36,998 nt of DNA from Candidatus Rokuibacteriota bacterium (lineage in GTDB: Bacteria; Methylomirabilota; Methylomirabilia; Rokubacteriales; CSP1-6). The DNA lies in the NCBI GenBank assembly GCA_016184365.1, contig JACPCW010000111.1, positions 1-36,998 of the forward strand, given 5' to 3'. Below the pieces are notes generated by a model, which worked only from the letters and a program-made list of their open reading frames with translations, did no database searches and was not told where the DNA came from. A program made the position numbers and the translations under genes. Positions 9,994-18,423 of this stretch are shown here, piece by piece; the first letter of the stretch is position 1; each line of letters starts with the position of its first letter.

Positions 9994-10156
9994 GCTCACG
10001 AAGAGCATCATCGGGCTCTCGCCGAAGCAGGAAGCGACGGTGAAGGCGCTCGGGCTCAGACGCATCAACCACACGGTCCAGCACGACGACAGCGTCACGG
10101 TCCGCGGGATGATCGCGAAGGTCACACACGTGCTGCAGGTGACCCATGAGGCTTGA
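9968..10156 (+). CDS. rpmD: 50S ribosomal protein L30
   Basis: This is a 62-residue L30. [32 protein letters not shown] and the closing [11 protein letters not shown] match the bacterial family. The GTG at 9968 is preferred because AGGAGG (9956-9961) lies six bases before it and SKKL is the usual beginning; an upstream in-frame GTG at 9944 would add eight odd residues. The gene overlaps rpsE by 26 bases and rplO by 11 bases, so it is tightly packed. Confidence 0.95.
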   Translation: MASKKLVIKLTKSIIGLSPKQEATVKALGLRRINHTVQHDDSVTVRGMIAKVTHVLQVTHEA

Positions 10157-10613
10157 AGACCTCCGCCCCGCGCCGGGCGCGACGCATCGCAGGAAGCGCG
10201 TGGGCCGCGGCCCGGGGTCGGGGCACGGCAAGACGTCCACGAAAGGCCACAAGGGCCAGAAGGCGCGCGCCGGCGGCGGCAAGGCCGGTGGCTTCGAGGG
10301 CGGGCAGATGCCGCTCTACCGGCGCCTGCCGAAGCGCGGCTTCCTGCCGCACGGCGGCAAGGACGAGTACACCGTCGTCAATCTGAAAGCGCTCGTGCGC
10401 TTCGCAGCGAACGCGGTCGTCGATCCTGACGCTCTCGTCGGCGCCGGCCTCATCAAGAAGAGCGCACGCCGCCGCGTGAAGCTCCTCGGCGCCGGCGACC
10501 TCGAGCACGGTCTCACGGTCCGCGTGCACGCGATCAGCGAGGCGGCGAAGGCGAAGATCGAGGCGAAGGGTGGCCGGGTGGAGCTGATCCAGGAGAGGGC
10601 AGCCGCTTCGTGA
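10146..10613 (+). CDS. rplO: 50S ribosomal protein L15
   Basis: This 155-residue L15 is a late assembly protein. The Gly/Arg/Lys-rich N-terminus (RKRVGRGPGSGHGKTSTKGHKGQK) and the segment PLYRRLPKRGF are diagnostic. It ends with a beta-rich domain (VKLLGAGDLEHGLTVRVHAIS). The stop overlaps the secY start as GTGA, the classical rplO-secY coupling. Confidence 0.97.
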   Translation: MRLEDLRPAPGATHRRKRVGRGPGSGHGKTSTKGHKGQKARAGGGKAGGFEGGQMPLYRRLPKRGFLPHGGKDEYTVVNLKALVRFAANAVVDPDALVGAGLIKKSARRRVKLLGAGDLEHGLTVRVHAISEAAKAKIEAKGGRVELIQERAAAS

Positions 10614-11947
10614 TCGAATCCCTGCAGTCGTTCCAGAACGTCTTCAAGATCCCCGAGCTCAAGAAGCGGATCCTGTGGACGGCGGGACTCCTGATCGCCT
10701 ACCGCATCGGCGCGCACGTGCCGACGCCAGGCATCGACGGCGCCGCGCTCGCGCAGTTCTTCGACCAGGTGCAGGGCACGCTGCTCGGCATGGTCGACCT
10801 CTTCTCCGGCGGCAACCTCCGGCGGCTGTCGATCTTCGCGCTCGGCATCATGCCGTACATCTCGGCGTCGATCATCCTGCAGCTCCTCACCGTCGTGATC
10901 CCGGCGCTCGAGCGCCTGGCGAAGGAAGGGGAAGCGGGCCGCAAGAAGATCACGCAGTACACGCGCTACGCGACGATCGGCCTGTCGTTCGTGCAGGCGC
11001 TCGGCATCGCGTATGGCCTCGAGGGCATGCGCAGCCCGACCGGCGTGTCGATCGTCCCGACGCCCGGCTGGGGCTTCCGCCTGCTGACCGTCGTGACGCT
11101 CACCGCGGGCACCGCGCTGATCATGTGGATCGGCGAGCAGATCACCGAGCGCGGCATCGGCAACGGCATCTCCCTCATCATCATGGCGGGTATCGTCGTC
11201 CGGCTGCCCTCCGCGATCACCGCGTCGTACACCCTCATCACGACGGGGGAGATGAAGCTCTTCGTGTTCGGCGCCATCATCGTGACGATGGTCGCGGTCA
11301 CGGCCGCCGTCGTCGTCATGCAGGAGGGCCAGCGGAAGATCCCTGTCCAGTACGCCAAGCGCGTGGTCGGCCGCCGCGTCTACGGCGGGCAGTCGACGCA
11401 CATCCCGCTGCGCATCAACACGGCGGGCGTCATCCCGGTCATCTTCGCGTCGTCGCTGATCCTGTTTCCGGCGACCCTGACCCGGTTCGTCCCGCATCCG
11501 TGGATGCAGGCGATCGCGGACGCGCTGTCGCCCGGACAGGTCACCTACACGATGCTCTACATGGGCCTGATCGTCTTCTTCACGTACTTCTACACGGCGA
11601 TCGTGTTCAACCCGGTCGACCTCGCGGACAACATGAAGAAGTACGGCGGCTTCATCCCCGGCGTGCGGCCCGGCAAGAAGACGTCGGAGTACATCGACCG
11701 CGTCCTGACGCGCATCACGCTGCCGGGCGCGATCTTCCTCGCGATCATCTCGGTCCTTCCCGACCTGCTCATCCGCTGGTTCAACGTGCCGTTCTACTTC
11801 GGCGGGACGAGCCTGCTGATCGTCGTCGGCGTGGCGCTCGATACCGTCCGGCAGATGGAATCGCACCTGCTCATGCGGAACTACGAAGGCTTCCTGCGGC
11901 GGTCGCGTACGCGTCCGGCCGGTGCGTTCGGCGGCCGGAGAACCTGA
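10610..11947 (+). CDS. secY: Protein translocase subunit SecY
   Basis: SecY is the channel of the Sec translocon in the inner membrane. The 445 residues contain about ten hydrophobic segments. Signatures include RIGAHVPTPGID after TM1, LGIMPYISASIILQLL in TM2, the ITERGIGNGISLIIMAGI segment, and cytoplasmic loops GQRKIPVQYAKRVVG and NPVDLADNMKKYGGFIPGVRPG, which contact SecA and the ribosome. The GTG start overlaps rplO. A basic tail (RRSRTRPAGAFGGRR) ends the protein. Confidence 0.98.
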   Translation: MIESLQSFQNVFKIPELKKRILWTAGLLIAYRIGAHVPTPGIDGAALAQFFDQVQGTLLGMVDLFSGGNLRRLSIFALGIMPYISASIILQLLTVVIPALERLAKEGEAGRKKITQYTRYATIGLSFVQALGIAYGLEGMRSPTGVSIVPTPGWGFRLLTVVTLTAGTALIMWIGEQITERGIGNGISLIIMAGIVVRLPSAITASYTLITTGEMKLFVFGAIIVTMVAVTAAVVVMQEGQRKIPVQYAKRVVGRRVYGGQSTHIPLRINTAGVIPVIFASSLILFPATLTRFVPHPWMQAIADALSPGQVTYTMLYMGLIVFFTYFYTAIVFNPVDLADNMKKYGGFIPGVRPGKKTSEYIDRVLTRITLPGAIFLAIISVLPDLLIRWFNVPFYFGGTSLLIVVGVALDTVRQMESHLLMRNYEGFLRRSRTRPAGAFGGRRT

Positions 11948-11949
11948 GC

Positions 11950-12621
11950 GTGCGCATCGCCTTCCTCGGACCGCCCGGCGCCGGCAAGGGCACGCAGGCG
12001 CGCGAGCTCGCGCGCGAGTGGGGCGTGCCGCAGATCGCGACGGGCGATATTCTCCGTTCCGCGGCCGCCGCCGGGACGCCGCTCGGCCGCGAGGCCGCGC
12101 GCATCATGGCGACGGGCGCGCTCGTCCCGGACGACGTGATCATGGGGCTCATCGGTGACCGCCTGCGCCAGCCCGACGCCGCGCGCGGCTCGATCTTCGA
12201 CGGGTTCCCGCGCACCATCGGCCAGGCGGAGGCGCTCGAGAAGCTCCTGAAGGAGCGCGGCGAGGCGCTCGACGTCGTGCTCTTCTTCGCGGTCTCCGAG
12301 GCGGAGCTGCTGCGCCGGCTGACGGGACGGCGCGTCTGCCGGACGTGCGGCGAGACGTTCCACGTGGCCTCGCAGCCGCCGCAGCGTGCGGGCGTGTGCG
12401 ACACGTGCGGCGGCGAGCTCCACCAGCGCGAGGACGACAGCGAGGCGACGGTGCGCCGCCGGCTCGAGGTGTACAGCAGGCAGACCGAGCCGCTGCTCGC
12501 GCTCTACGAGTCACGCGGGCTGCTGCGTCGCGTCCACGGCGAAGGCGCGATCGACGGGATCCGCGCCGAGCTCAAGCGCGCGACCGAGGCGGTCGCGGGC
12601 CGCGGCGGCGCCGCGCGGTGA
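11950..12621 (+). CDS. adk: Adenylate kinase
   Basis: It converts ATP and AMP to two ADP in the cytoplasm. The 223-residue protein has the P-loop GPPGAGKGT (residues 7-15), the AMP-binding region with TGD (31-33) and DGFPRT (84-89), and a long lid with four zinc-ligand cysteines (C130, C133, C150, C153), as in Gram-positive and many environmental bacteria. The GTG start is two bases after secY. Its stop overlaps map as GTGA. The secY-adk-map order is common. Confidence 0.97.
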   Translation: MRIAFLGPPGAGKGTQARELAREWGVPQIATGDILRSAAAAGTPLGREAARIMATGALVPDDVIMGLIGDRLRQPDAARGSIFDGFPRTIGQAEALEKLLKERGEALDVVLFFAVSEAELLRRLTGRRVCRTCGETFHVASQPPQRAGVCDTCGGELHQREDDSEATVRRRLEVYSRQTEPLLALYESRGLLRRVHGEGAIDGIRAELKRATEAVAGRGGAAR

Positions 12622-13373
12622 TCGTGCTCAAGTCGCCGCGCGAGGTCGGGCTGATGCGCCGGGCCGGCGTCATCCTCTCGGACGTCGTCGATCACCTGAA
12701 GGGCTTCGTGGAAAGCGGGATGTCCACGCAGGAGATCGACGAAGAGGTCGAGGAGTTCATCGGCACGCGCGGCGCGACGCCGGCCTTCAAGGGCTACCGA
12801 GGATTCCCGGCCACCGTCTGTATCTCGATCAACGATGAGATTGTTCATGGAATCCCGTCACCGCATCGCAGGATCAAGGACGGGGATATCGTCGGCCTTG
12901 ATCTCGGGTGTATCGTCGAGGGGTATTACGCCGATTGCGCGTTCACGCTTGCGATCGGCGACGTGCCTCCGAGGGTCCACGAGCTCCTCGACGTCACGCG
13001 CGAGAGCCTGGACCTCGCCATCACGCAGTGCACGCCCGGGAAGCGCCTGTCCGACGTCTCCCATGCGGTCCAGCGGCACGTCGAAGCCCACGGCTTCGCC
13101 GTGGTGCGCGCGTTCGTCGGCCACGGGATCGGCCGGGCGCTCCACGAGGAGCCCCAGGTCCCGAACTTCGGCGATCCCGGCCGCGGCCCGCAGCTGCGTC
13201 CGGGGATGGTGCTCGCCATCGAGCCGATGGTGACGATGGGGACGTACGAGGTGCGCGTCCTCGACGACGGCTGGACGGCGGTGACGAAGGACGGCAGCCT
13301 CGCCGCGCATTTCGAGCACACGGTGGCGATCACCGAGAACGGGCCGGCTGTGCTGACGCGGCGCGTGCCGTAA
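12618..13373 (+). CDS. map: Methionine aminopeptidase, type I
   Basis: It removes the initiator methionine from nascent proteins. All metal and catalytic residues of the pita-bread fold are visible: H77 (IVHG), D95 (GLDLG), D106 (YYAD), H169 (VGHGIG), E202 (IEPMV) and E233 (FEHTVAI). Length 251 residues fits type I. The GTG start overlaps the adk stop; a second GTG two codons on is an alternative. Confidence 0.97.
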   Translation: MIVLKSPREVGLMRRAGVILSDVVDHLKGFVESGMSTQEIDEEVEEFIGTRGATPAFKGYRGFPATVCISINDEIVHGIPSPHRRIKDGDIVGLDLGCIVEGYYADCAFTLAIGDVPPRVHELLDVTRESLDLAITQCTPGKRLSDVSHAVQRHVEAHGFAVVRAFVGHGIGRALHEEPQVPNFGDPGRGPQLRPGMVLAIEPMVTMGTYEVRVLDDGWTAVTKDGSLAAHFEHTVAITENGPAVLTRRVP

Positions 13374-13383
13374 GTCACGGGCG

Positions 13384-13602
13384 ATGGCCAAGGAAGATGC
13401 GATCGAGGTCGAAGGCACGGTGGTCGAGCCGCTCCCGAACGCGATGTTCCGGGTCGAGCTCGACAACGGCCACCGGGTGCTCGCCCACGTGAGCGGGAAG
13501 ATGCGGATGAACTTCATCCGCATCCTGCCCGGTGACCGCGTGAAGGTCGAGCTGTCGCCGTACGACCTGACGCGCGGCCGCATCACGTACCGGTTCAAGT
13601 GA
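13384..13602 (+). CDS. infA: Translation initiation factor IF-1
   Basis: This is the canonical 72-residue single OB-fold protein that binds the 30S A site. Signatures are [27 protein letters not shown] and [28 protein letters not shown]. It sits between map and rpmJ, as in many bacteria. The gap after it (13603-13696) holds a hairpin repeat and a mini-frame. Confidence 0.98.
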   Translation: MAKEDAIEVEGTVVEPLPNAMFRVELDNGHRVLAHVSGKMRMNFIRILPGDRVKVELSPYDLTRGRITYRFK

Positions 13603-13616
13603 AGGGAGCGGTGGCG

Positions 13617-13700
13617 GTGACTGAACGTACTACTCCGAAAGTGGTGGGGGGTGTCGGGGAGGAGCGGCACTCGCTCCCCCCCGACGTTTATCTGAGATGA
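13617..13700 (+). CDS. Mini-frame upstream of rpmJ (27 codons)
   Basis: A GTG at 13617 (AGGGAG at 13604-13609 upstream) opens a 27-codon frame ([14 protein letters not shown]..., ending LPPDVYLR) that crosses a GC-rich hairpin. It ends in TGA overlapping the rpmJ start as ATGA. A GTG at 13611 in the same frame is an alternative start. The peptide matches nothing known. rpmJ has no other clear ribosome binding site, so coupled translation is plausible. Confidence 0.35.
   Translation: MTERTTPKVVGGVGEERHSLPPDVYLR
13653..13685 (+). repeat. Long hairpin, second intergenic repeat type
   Basis: The arms GTCGGGGAGGAGCG and CGCTCCCCCCCGAC pair over 14 positions with one A-C mismatch and a 5-base loop. 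The preceding GGTGGGGGGT and the core resemble the perfect hairpin at 26415-26445, so these appear to be two members of one family. There is no U-run, so it is not a typical terminator, and it lies inside an essential operon. Confidence 0.7.
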
Positions 13701-13810
13701 AAGTCCGACCGTCGGTCAAGACGCGGTGCGAACACTGCAAGATCGTCAAGCGGCAGGGGGTCACGCGGATCATCTGCAAGAACCCCCGCCACAAGCAGCG
13801 ACAGGGCTGA
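13697..13810 (+). CDS. rpmJ: 50S ribosomal protein L36
   Basis: This is the 37-residue L36, the zinc form: [20 protein letters not shown] with C11, C14, C27 and H32 as ligands, ending in RHKQRQG. It is in its usual place between infA and rpsM. The ATG overlaps the stop of the preceding mini-frame (ATGA). Keeping the zinc-ligand form, together with zinc-type S14 and S4, suggests no low-zinc paralogue switching within this operon. Confidence 0.97.
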   Translation: MKVRPSVKTRCEHCKIVKRQGVTRIICKNPRHKQRQG

Positions 13811-13820
13811 GGAGAGGCGC

Positions 13821-14231
13821 ATGGCACGAGTGGCGGGAGTCGATCTGCCGAGGGAAAAGCGCGGAGAAGTCGCGCTCACGTACATCTACGGGATCGGAAC
13901 GCCGAGCGCGAAGCGGGTGCTGATCGAAGCCCGCGTCGACCCGGAGAAGCGCGTGAAGGCGTGGACCGAAGAGGACGTGGCGCGCATCCGCGACATCATC
14001 GAGCGCGTGCTCAAGGTCGAGGGCGACCTGCGACGCGAGATCTCGATGAACATCAAGCGCCTGATGGACATCGGCGCCTACCGAGGCATCCGGCACCGCC
14101 GCGGACTCCCGGTCCGGGGTCAGCGCACGCACACGAACGCCCGCACGCGGAAGGGCCCGCGGCGCGGCGTCATGGTCAAGAAGAAGCCCGCGGCCGCGGC
14201 GGCGCCCCCGCCGAAGAAGGCAGGAGCGTAA
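13821..14231 (+). CDS. rpsM: 30S ribosomal protein S13
   Basis: This 136-residue S13 contacts the P-site tRNA and S19. It begins [25 protein letters not shown] and contains [29 protein letters not shown] near the C-terminus. The last roughly 18 residues are Lys/Ala/Pro-rich, a common extension. A GAGG lies a few bases upstream of the ATG. Confidence 0.97.
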   Translation: MARVAGVDLPREKRGEVALTYIYGIGTPSAKRVLIEARVDPEKRVKAWTEEDVARIRDIIERVLKVEGDLRREISMNIKRLMDIGAYRGIRHRRGLPVRGQRTHTNARTRKGPRRGVMVKKKPAAAAAPPPKKAGA

Positions 14232-14234
14232 CCG

Positions 14235-14648
14235 ATGGCAGAGCAGCAGCAGGGAAAGCCGGCGCCCCGGAAAAAGGGCGGCAAGAAACGGGAGCGGCGC
14301 GAAGTCCGCACCGGCACCGCGCACATCCAGGCGACGTTCAACAACACGATCGTGACGCTGACCGACAAGATGGGGAACGTCGTCTCCTGGTCGAGCGCGG
14401 GCAGCGCCGGGTTCAAGGGCTCGCGCAAGTCGACGCCGTTCGCGGCGCAGACCGCGGCCGACATCGCCGCGCGCAAGGCGATGGAGTTCGGTCTCAAGAC
14501 GATCGAGGTGTTCGTGCGGGGCCCGGGCGCGGGGCGCGAGGCGGCCATCCGCTCGCTCCAGGCGGCCGGCCTCGAGGTCACCGCGATCCGCGACGTGACG
14601 CCGATTCCGCACGACGGCTGCCGGCCGCCGAAGCGGCGGCGGGTGTAG
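14235..14648 (+). CDS. rpsK: 30S ribosomal protein S11
   Basis: This 137-residue S11 belongs to the 30S platform and Shine-Dalgarno channel. Diagnostic segments are [40 protein letters not shown] and the end [17 protein letters not shown]. The N-terminus has a Gln/Lys-rich lead of about 25 residues. It is three bases after rpsM. Confidence 0.98.
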   Translation: MAEQQQGKPAPRKKGGKKRERREVRTGTAHIQATFNNTIVTLTDKMGNVVSWSSAGSAGFKGSRKSTPFAAQTAADIAARKAMEFGLKTIEVFVRGPGAGREAAIRSLQAAGLEVTAIRDVTPIPHDGCRPPKRRRV

Positions 14649-14657
14649 GAGGCCGGC

Positions 14658-15281
14658 ATGGCTCGATACCACGACGCGAAGTGCCGCCTCTGCCGCCGCG
14701 AGGGCATGAAGCTCTTCCTGAAAGGCGCCCGCTGCTTCACGGACAAGTGCGCCATCGAGCGCCGCAACTATCCGCCGGGCCAGCACGGTCTCAACCGCGG
14801 GAAGCCGACCCAGTTCGGCATCCAGCTCCGTGAGAAGCAGAAGGCCAAGCGGATCTACGGCGTGGTCGAAGGCCAGTTCCGCCGCTACTTCCACGAGGCG
14901 GAGCGCGAGAAGGGCGTGACCGGCGAAAATCTGTTGAAGCTGCTCGAGTGCCGGCTCGACAACGTCGTGTACCGTCTGGGCTTCGCGGCCTCGCGCCGCG
15001 AGTCGCGGCAGATGGTCGCGCACGGTCATTACCAGGTGAACGGCCGGAAGGTCTCGGTGCCGTCGTTCCTCGTGTCGGTCGGCGACGTCGTCCAGCTGCG
15101 CACGACCTCGAAGCTCGGGGCGCGCGTGGACGACAACCTCAACGCCGGACGCGGCCAGGTTCCGCAGTGGCTCACGCTCGATCCGAACGAGCGCAAGGGG
15201 ACGGTGCGCAGCCTTCCGCTCCGCGAGGACATTCAGATCCCCGTGAGCGAGCAGCTCATCGTCGAGCTGTACAGCAAGTAA
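14658..15281 (+). CDS. rpsD: 30S ribosomal protein S4, zinc-ligand form
   Basis: This 207-residue S4 is a primary 16S rRNA binder and, in E. coli, the alpha operon repressor. The N-terminal cysteines C9, C12, C26 and C31 form the zinc site of the C+ type. NYPPGQHG and the S4 domain ([34 protein letters not shown]) follow. The order rpsK-rpsD-rpoA is the standard alpha operon. Confidence 0.98.
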   Translation: MARYHDAKCRLCRREGMKLFLKGARCFTDKCAIERRNYPPGQHGLNRGKPTQFGIQLREKQKAKRIYGVVEGQFRRYFHEAEREKGVTGENLLKLLECRLDNVVYRLGFAASRRESRQMVAHGHYQVNGRKVSVPSFLVSVGDVVQLRTTSKLGARVDDNLNAGRGQVPQWLTLDPNERKGTVRSLPLREDIQIPVSEQLIVELYSK

Positions 15282-15299
15282 CGGGAGCAAGGACAACCC

Positions 15300-16298
15300 A
15301 TGCCACGCATCCCGTTCCAGAAACCGAAGAAGGTCGAGTGGGAAATCCTCTCGGAGGCGTACGGCCGTCTCGTGGCCGAGCCGTTCGAGAAGGGCTACGC
15401 CCTCACCGTCGGGCACTCCCTCCGGCGCACGCTGCTGTCCGTCATCCCGGGCACGGCCGTCGCGTGGGTCAAGATCGACGGCGTCCGGAATGCCGAGACG
15501 CCGATCCCCGGCGTGACCGACAGCACCATCGACGTGCTCCTCAATCTCAAGAAGCTCGCCGTGCAGGTGCCGGCCGGCGAGCCGCGCGTCATCCGCCTCG
15601 AGGTGAAGGGCCCGAAGCGCGTCACCGGCGCCGACGTGCCGGAAACGGACGTCGAGATCCTCAACCCCGACGTCTACCTGTTCAACCTCGAGGCCGGCGC
15701 GCGCGTCAGCATGGACCTCGGCGTCGACATCGGCCGCGGCTACGAAGCGGCGGACAAGAAGACGAGCGCGCCGGCGGGCGCCATCGCCGTCGACTCCGCG
15801 TTCTCGCCGATCACGCGCGTCGCGTACAACGTCGAGATGTCGCGCCTCGGCAAGATCACCGACTACGAGAAGCTCGTCGTCGAGATCTGGACGAACGGCT
15901 CGGTCGGGCCCGACGACGCGCTGACGCGCGCGGCGACGTATCTCCGCGACCATTTCACGCCGCTGATGGCGCGCCCCGTGGACGACGAGGCGGAGGGCGC
16001 CGGCGGCGAGGCGTACCTGCGTGACGTGCTCGCGAAGCCGATCGAGGAGCTGCCGCTGCCGGCGCGCGCGATCAACGCGCTCAAGGCCGCGGACATCCAC
16101 CTCGTCGTCGACCTCGCGCAGAAGATCGACACGGACCTGGTGGACGTGAAGAACCTCGGCGAGAAGTCCATCGACGAGATCAAGGCCGCCCTGGCCGCGC
16201 TCGGGCTCTCGCTCGGGATGCGGATCGATCCGAGCCTGCTCGGGGCGCTGGCGCGCGGCGGGACGGGCACGGCACCGGCGGGAGGCGCGGTTCGATGA
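15300..16298 (+). CDS. rpoA: RNA polymerase alpha subunit
   Basis: This 332-residue alpha subunit nucleates RNA polymerase assembly. The N-terminal domain has EPFEKGYALTVGHSLRRTLLSVIPG (residues about 24-48). The C-terminal domain begins near residue 248 (IEELPLPARAINALKAADIH) and keeps the arginine that contacts UP elements in E. coli. A Gly/Ala-rich tail follows. The stop overlaps rplQ as ATGA. Confidence 0.98.
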   Translation: MPRIPFQKPKKVEWEILSEAYGRLVAEPFEKGYALTVGHSLRRTLLSVIPGTAVAWVKIDGVRNAETPIPGVTDSTIDVLLNLKKLAVQVPAGEPRVIRLEVKGPKRVTGADVPETDVEILNPDVYLFNLEAGARVSMDLGVDIGRGYEAADKKTSAPAGAIAVDSAFSPITRVAYNVEMSRLGKITDYEKLVVEIWTNGSVGPDDALTRAATYLRDHFTPLMARPVDDEAEGAGGEAYLRDVLAKPIEELPLPARAINALKAADIHLVVDLAQKIDTDLVDVKNLGEKSIDEIKAALAALGLSLGMRIDPSLLGALARGGTGTAPAGGAVR

Positions 16299-16777
16299 GG
16301 CACGGCAAGAACAACTACAAGCTGGGGCGGCTCACGGCGCACCGCTGGTCGATGTTCCGGAGCCTGCTCACGGCGCTGTTCCGCTACGAGCGCATCACGA
16401 CCACCGAGGCCAAGGCGAAGGCCATGCGCGGTCTGGCCGACCAGATCGTGACGCTGGCGAAGCGCGAGAATCTCCATGCGCGCCGTCAGGTGCTCGCGCT
16501 GATCCCCGACACCGACGTCGTCCACCGGATCTTCGACACGATCGCCGCGCGCTACGGCGACCGGCACGGCGGCTATACCCGGATCATCCACGCCGGCGTG
16601 CGCCGCGGCGATGCCGCGCCGGTCGTGCTGCTCGAGCTGGTCGACCGCGCCGAGCCGACCAAGGACGGCTCGAGCAAGGGCAAGAAGGCCGAGAAGAAGG
16701 ACAAGCCGCCGAAGGGCGAAGCCAAGGCCGAAGGCCGCGGCAAGAAGAAGGACAAGGCGGCCGCCGCTTCCGCGTAG
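16295..16777 (+). CDS. rplQ: 50S ribosomal protein L17 with a charged tail
   Basis: Residues 1 to about 116 are a normal L17 (RHGKNNYKLGRLTAHRWSMFRSLLTALFRYERITTTEAKAK region, then YTRIIHAGVRRGDAAPVVLLELVD). The protein is 160 residues; the last roughly 42 are Lys/Glu/Ala-rich and probably disordered. It is the last gene of the superoperon and is followed by a strong hairpin terminator. Confidence 0.97.
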   Translation: MRHGKNNYKLGRLTAHRWSMFRSLLTALFRYERITTTEAKAKAMRGLADQIVTLAKRENLHARRQVLALIPDTDVVHRIFDTIAARYGDRHGGYTRIIHAGVRRGDAAPVVLLELVDRAEPTKDGSSKGKKAEKKDKPPKGEAKAEGRGKKKDKAAAASA

Positions 16778-16811
16778 CCTGCAGCCCGGTTCACACGGCT
16801 CGTAAACTTCA

Positions 16812-16843
16812 GACCGCCGGCGTGGGTCGCCACGCCGGCGGTC
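16812..16843. terminator. Perfect hairpin between convergent operons
   Basis: The 14-bp stem GACCGCCGGCGTGG / CCACGCCGGCGGTC closes on the loop GTCG. It lies 34 bases after rplQ and seven bases before the stop of the opposing BON gene, so it could terminate both directions. The T-run is weak (GTGCGTT on the + strand), as is usual at high GC. Confidence 0.8.
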
Positions 16844-16849
16844 GTGCGT

Positions 16850-17182
16850 TCAGCGGGGCGACGCCGCCGGCGTGCCCTTCACCTGCACCTGGTTCTGGAT
16901 GTGCTTCACGCCGTCGACCTGCATGGCGAGCGCTTCGGCCTTGGCCTTGTCGTCGAAGCTGTCGGCGACGCCGGTCAGCATGACCACGCCGTTCACCGTG
17001 CTGACGCCGATGCGCGTCAGGTTCGTGGCCTTCTCCGCCGTGAGCTTCGATTTCACCTGCGCGGTGATCGTCTTGTCGTCGAGGTAGCGTCCCGCGCTCC
17101 GTCCCGTGAGCGTCTGGCAGGCCGAGAGGCTCGCCATCACGAGGATGAGAGCGAGGATGGTCGCGACGCGAAACGTCTTCAT
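16850..17182 (-). CDS. BON-domain lipoprotein
   Basis: This is a 110-residue protein. The N-terminus is a lipoprotein signal: KTFR, a hydrophobic stretch, then the lipobox LSAC with the modified Cys at 22. The rest is one BON domain (about residues 38-105): DKTITAQVKSKLTAEKATNLTRIGV, then VNGVVMLTGVADSFDDKAKAEAL, as in OsmY-like periplasmic proteins thought to bind membranes. GGGAGGA precedes the ATG. A sigma-54 type promoter lies just upstream, so expression may be conditional. It converges on rplQ. Confidence 0.85.
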   Translation of the reverse strand: MKTFRVATILALILVMASLSACQTLTGRSAGRYLDDKTITAQVKSKLTAEKATNLTRIGVSTVNGVVMLTGVADSFDDKAKAEALAMQVDGVKHIQNQVQVKGTPAASPR

Positions 17183-17205
17183 GGCAGTCCTCCCGCTCAC
17201 GATGT

Positions 17206-17221
17206 GGCAAGCGATGTGCCA
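17206..17221 (-). promoter_or_regulatory. Sigma-54 promoter of the BON lipoprotein gene
   Basis: On the minus strand the sequence TGGCAC-atcgc-TTGCC matches the -24/-12 consensus TGGCAC-N5-TTGCW except for the last base. Predicted transcription starts near 17195, giving a short leader of about 13 bases containing the Shine-Dalgarno. It sits in the 44-base gap after the aminotransferase stop. The same bases also form an inverted repeat (TGGCA/TGCCA), so a binding site is an alternative reading. Confidence 0.6.
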
Positions 17222-17226
17222 GGCGT

Positions 17227-18423
17227 TCAGACGCTCCGCTCGGCCTCCAGACTCTTCGCGATGGCCTCGGCGAGCCGGACGTAGTCGGCGCGGCCGTTGT
17301 AGAGCTGCGCGGAGACGCGCACGAGCCGCCGCGGCGCGCGCGGCCAGCTGTGCACGGGGACTTCGACGCCCCAGCCGTCGAACACGCGCGCCTGCAACGG
17401 ATCGCGCTGGCGCCACGTCACCTCCGTCAGCGTGCCGTCGGGAAGCGGCACCGCGGCGAGCGACCCGACCATCTCGTCGAGGCACGGCAGCGCGATGCGC
17501 AGCGTGTCGCACAGCACGCGGCGAGCCTCGCGCGCGAGGTCGCGATTGCGCTGCATGACCTCCGGCCAGCCGCCGGGCACCAGGCCGCCGACGCAGTCGA
17601 TCGCCTTCGGAACGGAGAGGTACGCCGTCGGGTCGCTCGTCCCCGCCCAGTCGAATTCGAGGTGATACCGGCTGCGGCCGGCCCACGTCGCGGTGGCGCC
17701 GTGGCTGATCGTGACCGGATGCACGTCGTCGCGCCGCTCGGGGCGCACGTACAGGAAGCCGGCGCCCTTCGGCGAGCACAGCCACTTGTGACAGTTGCCG
17801 GCGTAATACGTCGCGCCGAGCGCCCGCAGGTCGAGCGGCACCATGCCGGGCGCATGCGCGCCGTCGACGAGCGTCTCGACGCCACGCGCGGTCAGCTCGG
17901 CCACGAGTCGCGCGATCGGGAACACGAGCGCCGTCGGACTGGTCACGTGGTCGAGGAGCGCGAGCCGCGTGCGCGGCGTGACGCGCGCGAGGATCGCGTC
18001 CGTCACCTGCTCCGCCGAGGCCAGCGGAAACGGCACGTCGACGACGACGACCCGGGCGCCGGCACGGCCGGCGACGAATGCCAGGGCATTCGTGCACGCA
18101 CGGTAGCCGTGGTTCGTCACGAGCAGCTCGTCGCCGGCCGCGAACGACAGCGAGCGGACGACGGCGTTCACGCCCGTCGTCGCGTTCGGGACGAAGACGA
18201 GGCCGTCGGAGTCCGCGCCGACGAACGCGGCGAGCGCGGCGCGCGCGACGTCGAGCCGATCGAAGATCTCGCGCGACAGGAACCGGACCGGGTTCGCTTC
18301 GAGCTCGGCGCGCAGCGCGGCCTGGTGGCGCAGCACCTCGATCGGCGTGGCGCCGAACGAGCCGTGGTTCAGGAACGTGACGTTCGGATCGAGCGACCAG
18401 TGGCGGGCGAGGTCGGTCGTCAT
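17227..18423 (-). CDS. Aminotransferase class V family PLP enzyme (isopenicillin-N epimerase / cysteine desulfurase-like)
   Basis: This 398-residue protein has the fold-type I PLP enzyme pattern: FLNHGSFGATP near residue 18, FVPNATTGVNAVV near 77, the PLP-ring aspartate D187 (VDGAHAPG) and the Schiff-base lysine K213 in GNCHKWLCSPKGAGFLYV. This pattern is typical of isopenicillin-N epimerase-like and cysteine lyase-like proteins; the substrate cannot be told from sequence. The start ATG has no Shine-Dalgarno but overlaps the stop of a repeat-derived mini-frame (ATGA). The upstream gene is the hydrolase at 18537. Confidence 0.88.
   Translation of the reverse strand: MTTDLARHWSLDPNVTFLNHGSFGATPIEVLRHQAALRAELEANPVRFLSREIFDRLDVARAALAAFVGADSDGLVFVPNATTGVNAVVRSLSFAAGDELLVTNHGYRACTNALAFVAGRAGARVVVVDVPFPLASAEQVTDAILARVTPRTRLALLDHVTSPTALVFPIARLVAELTARGVETLVDGAHAPGMVPLDLRALGATYYAGNCHKWLCSPKGAGFLYVRPERRDDVHPVTISHGATATWAGRSRYHLEFDWAGTSDPTAYLSVPKAIDCVGGLVPGGWPEVMQRNRDLAREARRVLCDTLRIALPCLDEMVGSLAAVPLPDGTLTEVTWRQRDPLQARVFDGWGVEVPVHSWPRAPRRLVRVSAQLYNGRADYVRLAEAIAKSLEAERSV

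Noticed and set aside
10316..11866. Long antisense frame (516 codons) opposite secY
   Set aside because: Arg/Asp/His-rich composition typical of a high-GC antisense frame; it lies fully opposite a clear secY gene.
13770..16100. Very long antisense frame (776 codons) opposite rpsM-rpoA
   Set aside because: It covers several well-supported genes on the other strand and has no recognisable domain.
16812..16843. Hairpin after rplQ as another copy of the two-hairpin repeat
   Set aside because: Stem sequence and layout differ and the CGAGCG/G-tract spacer is missing; it behaves as an ordinary terminator.
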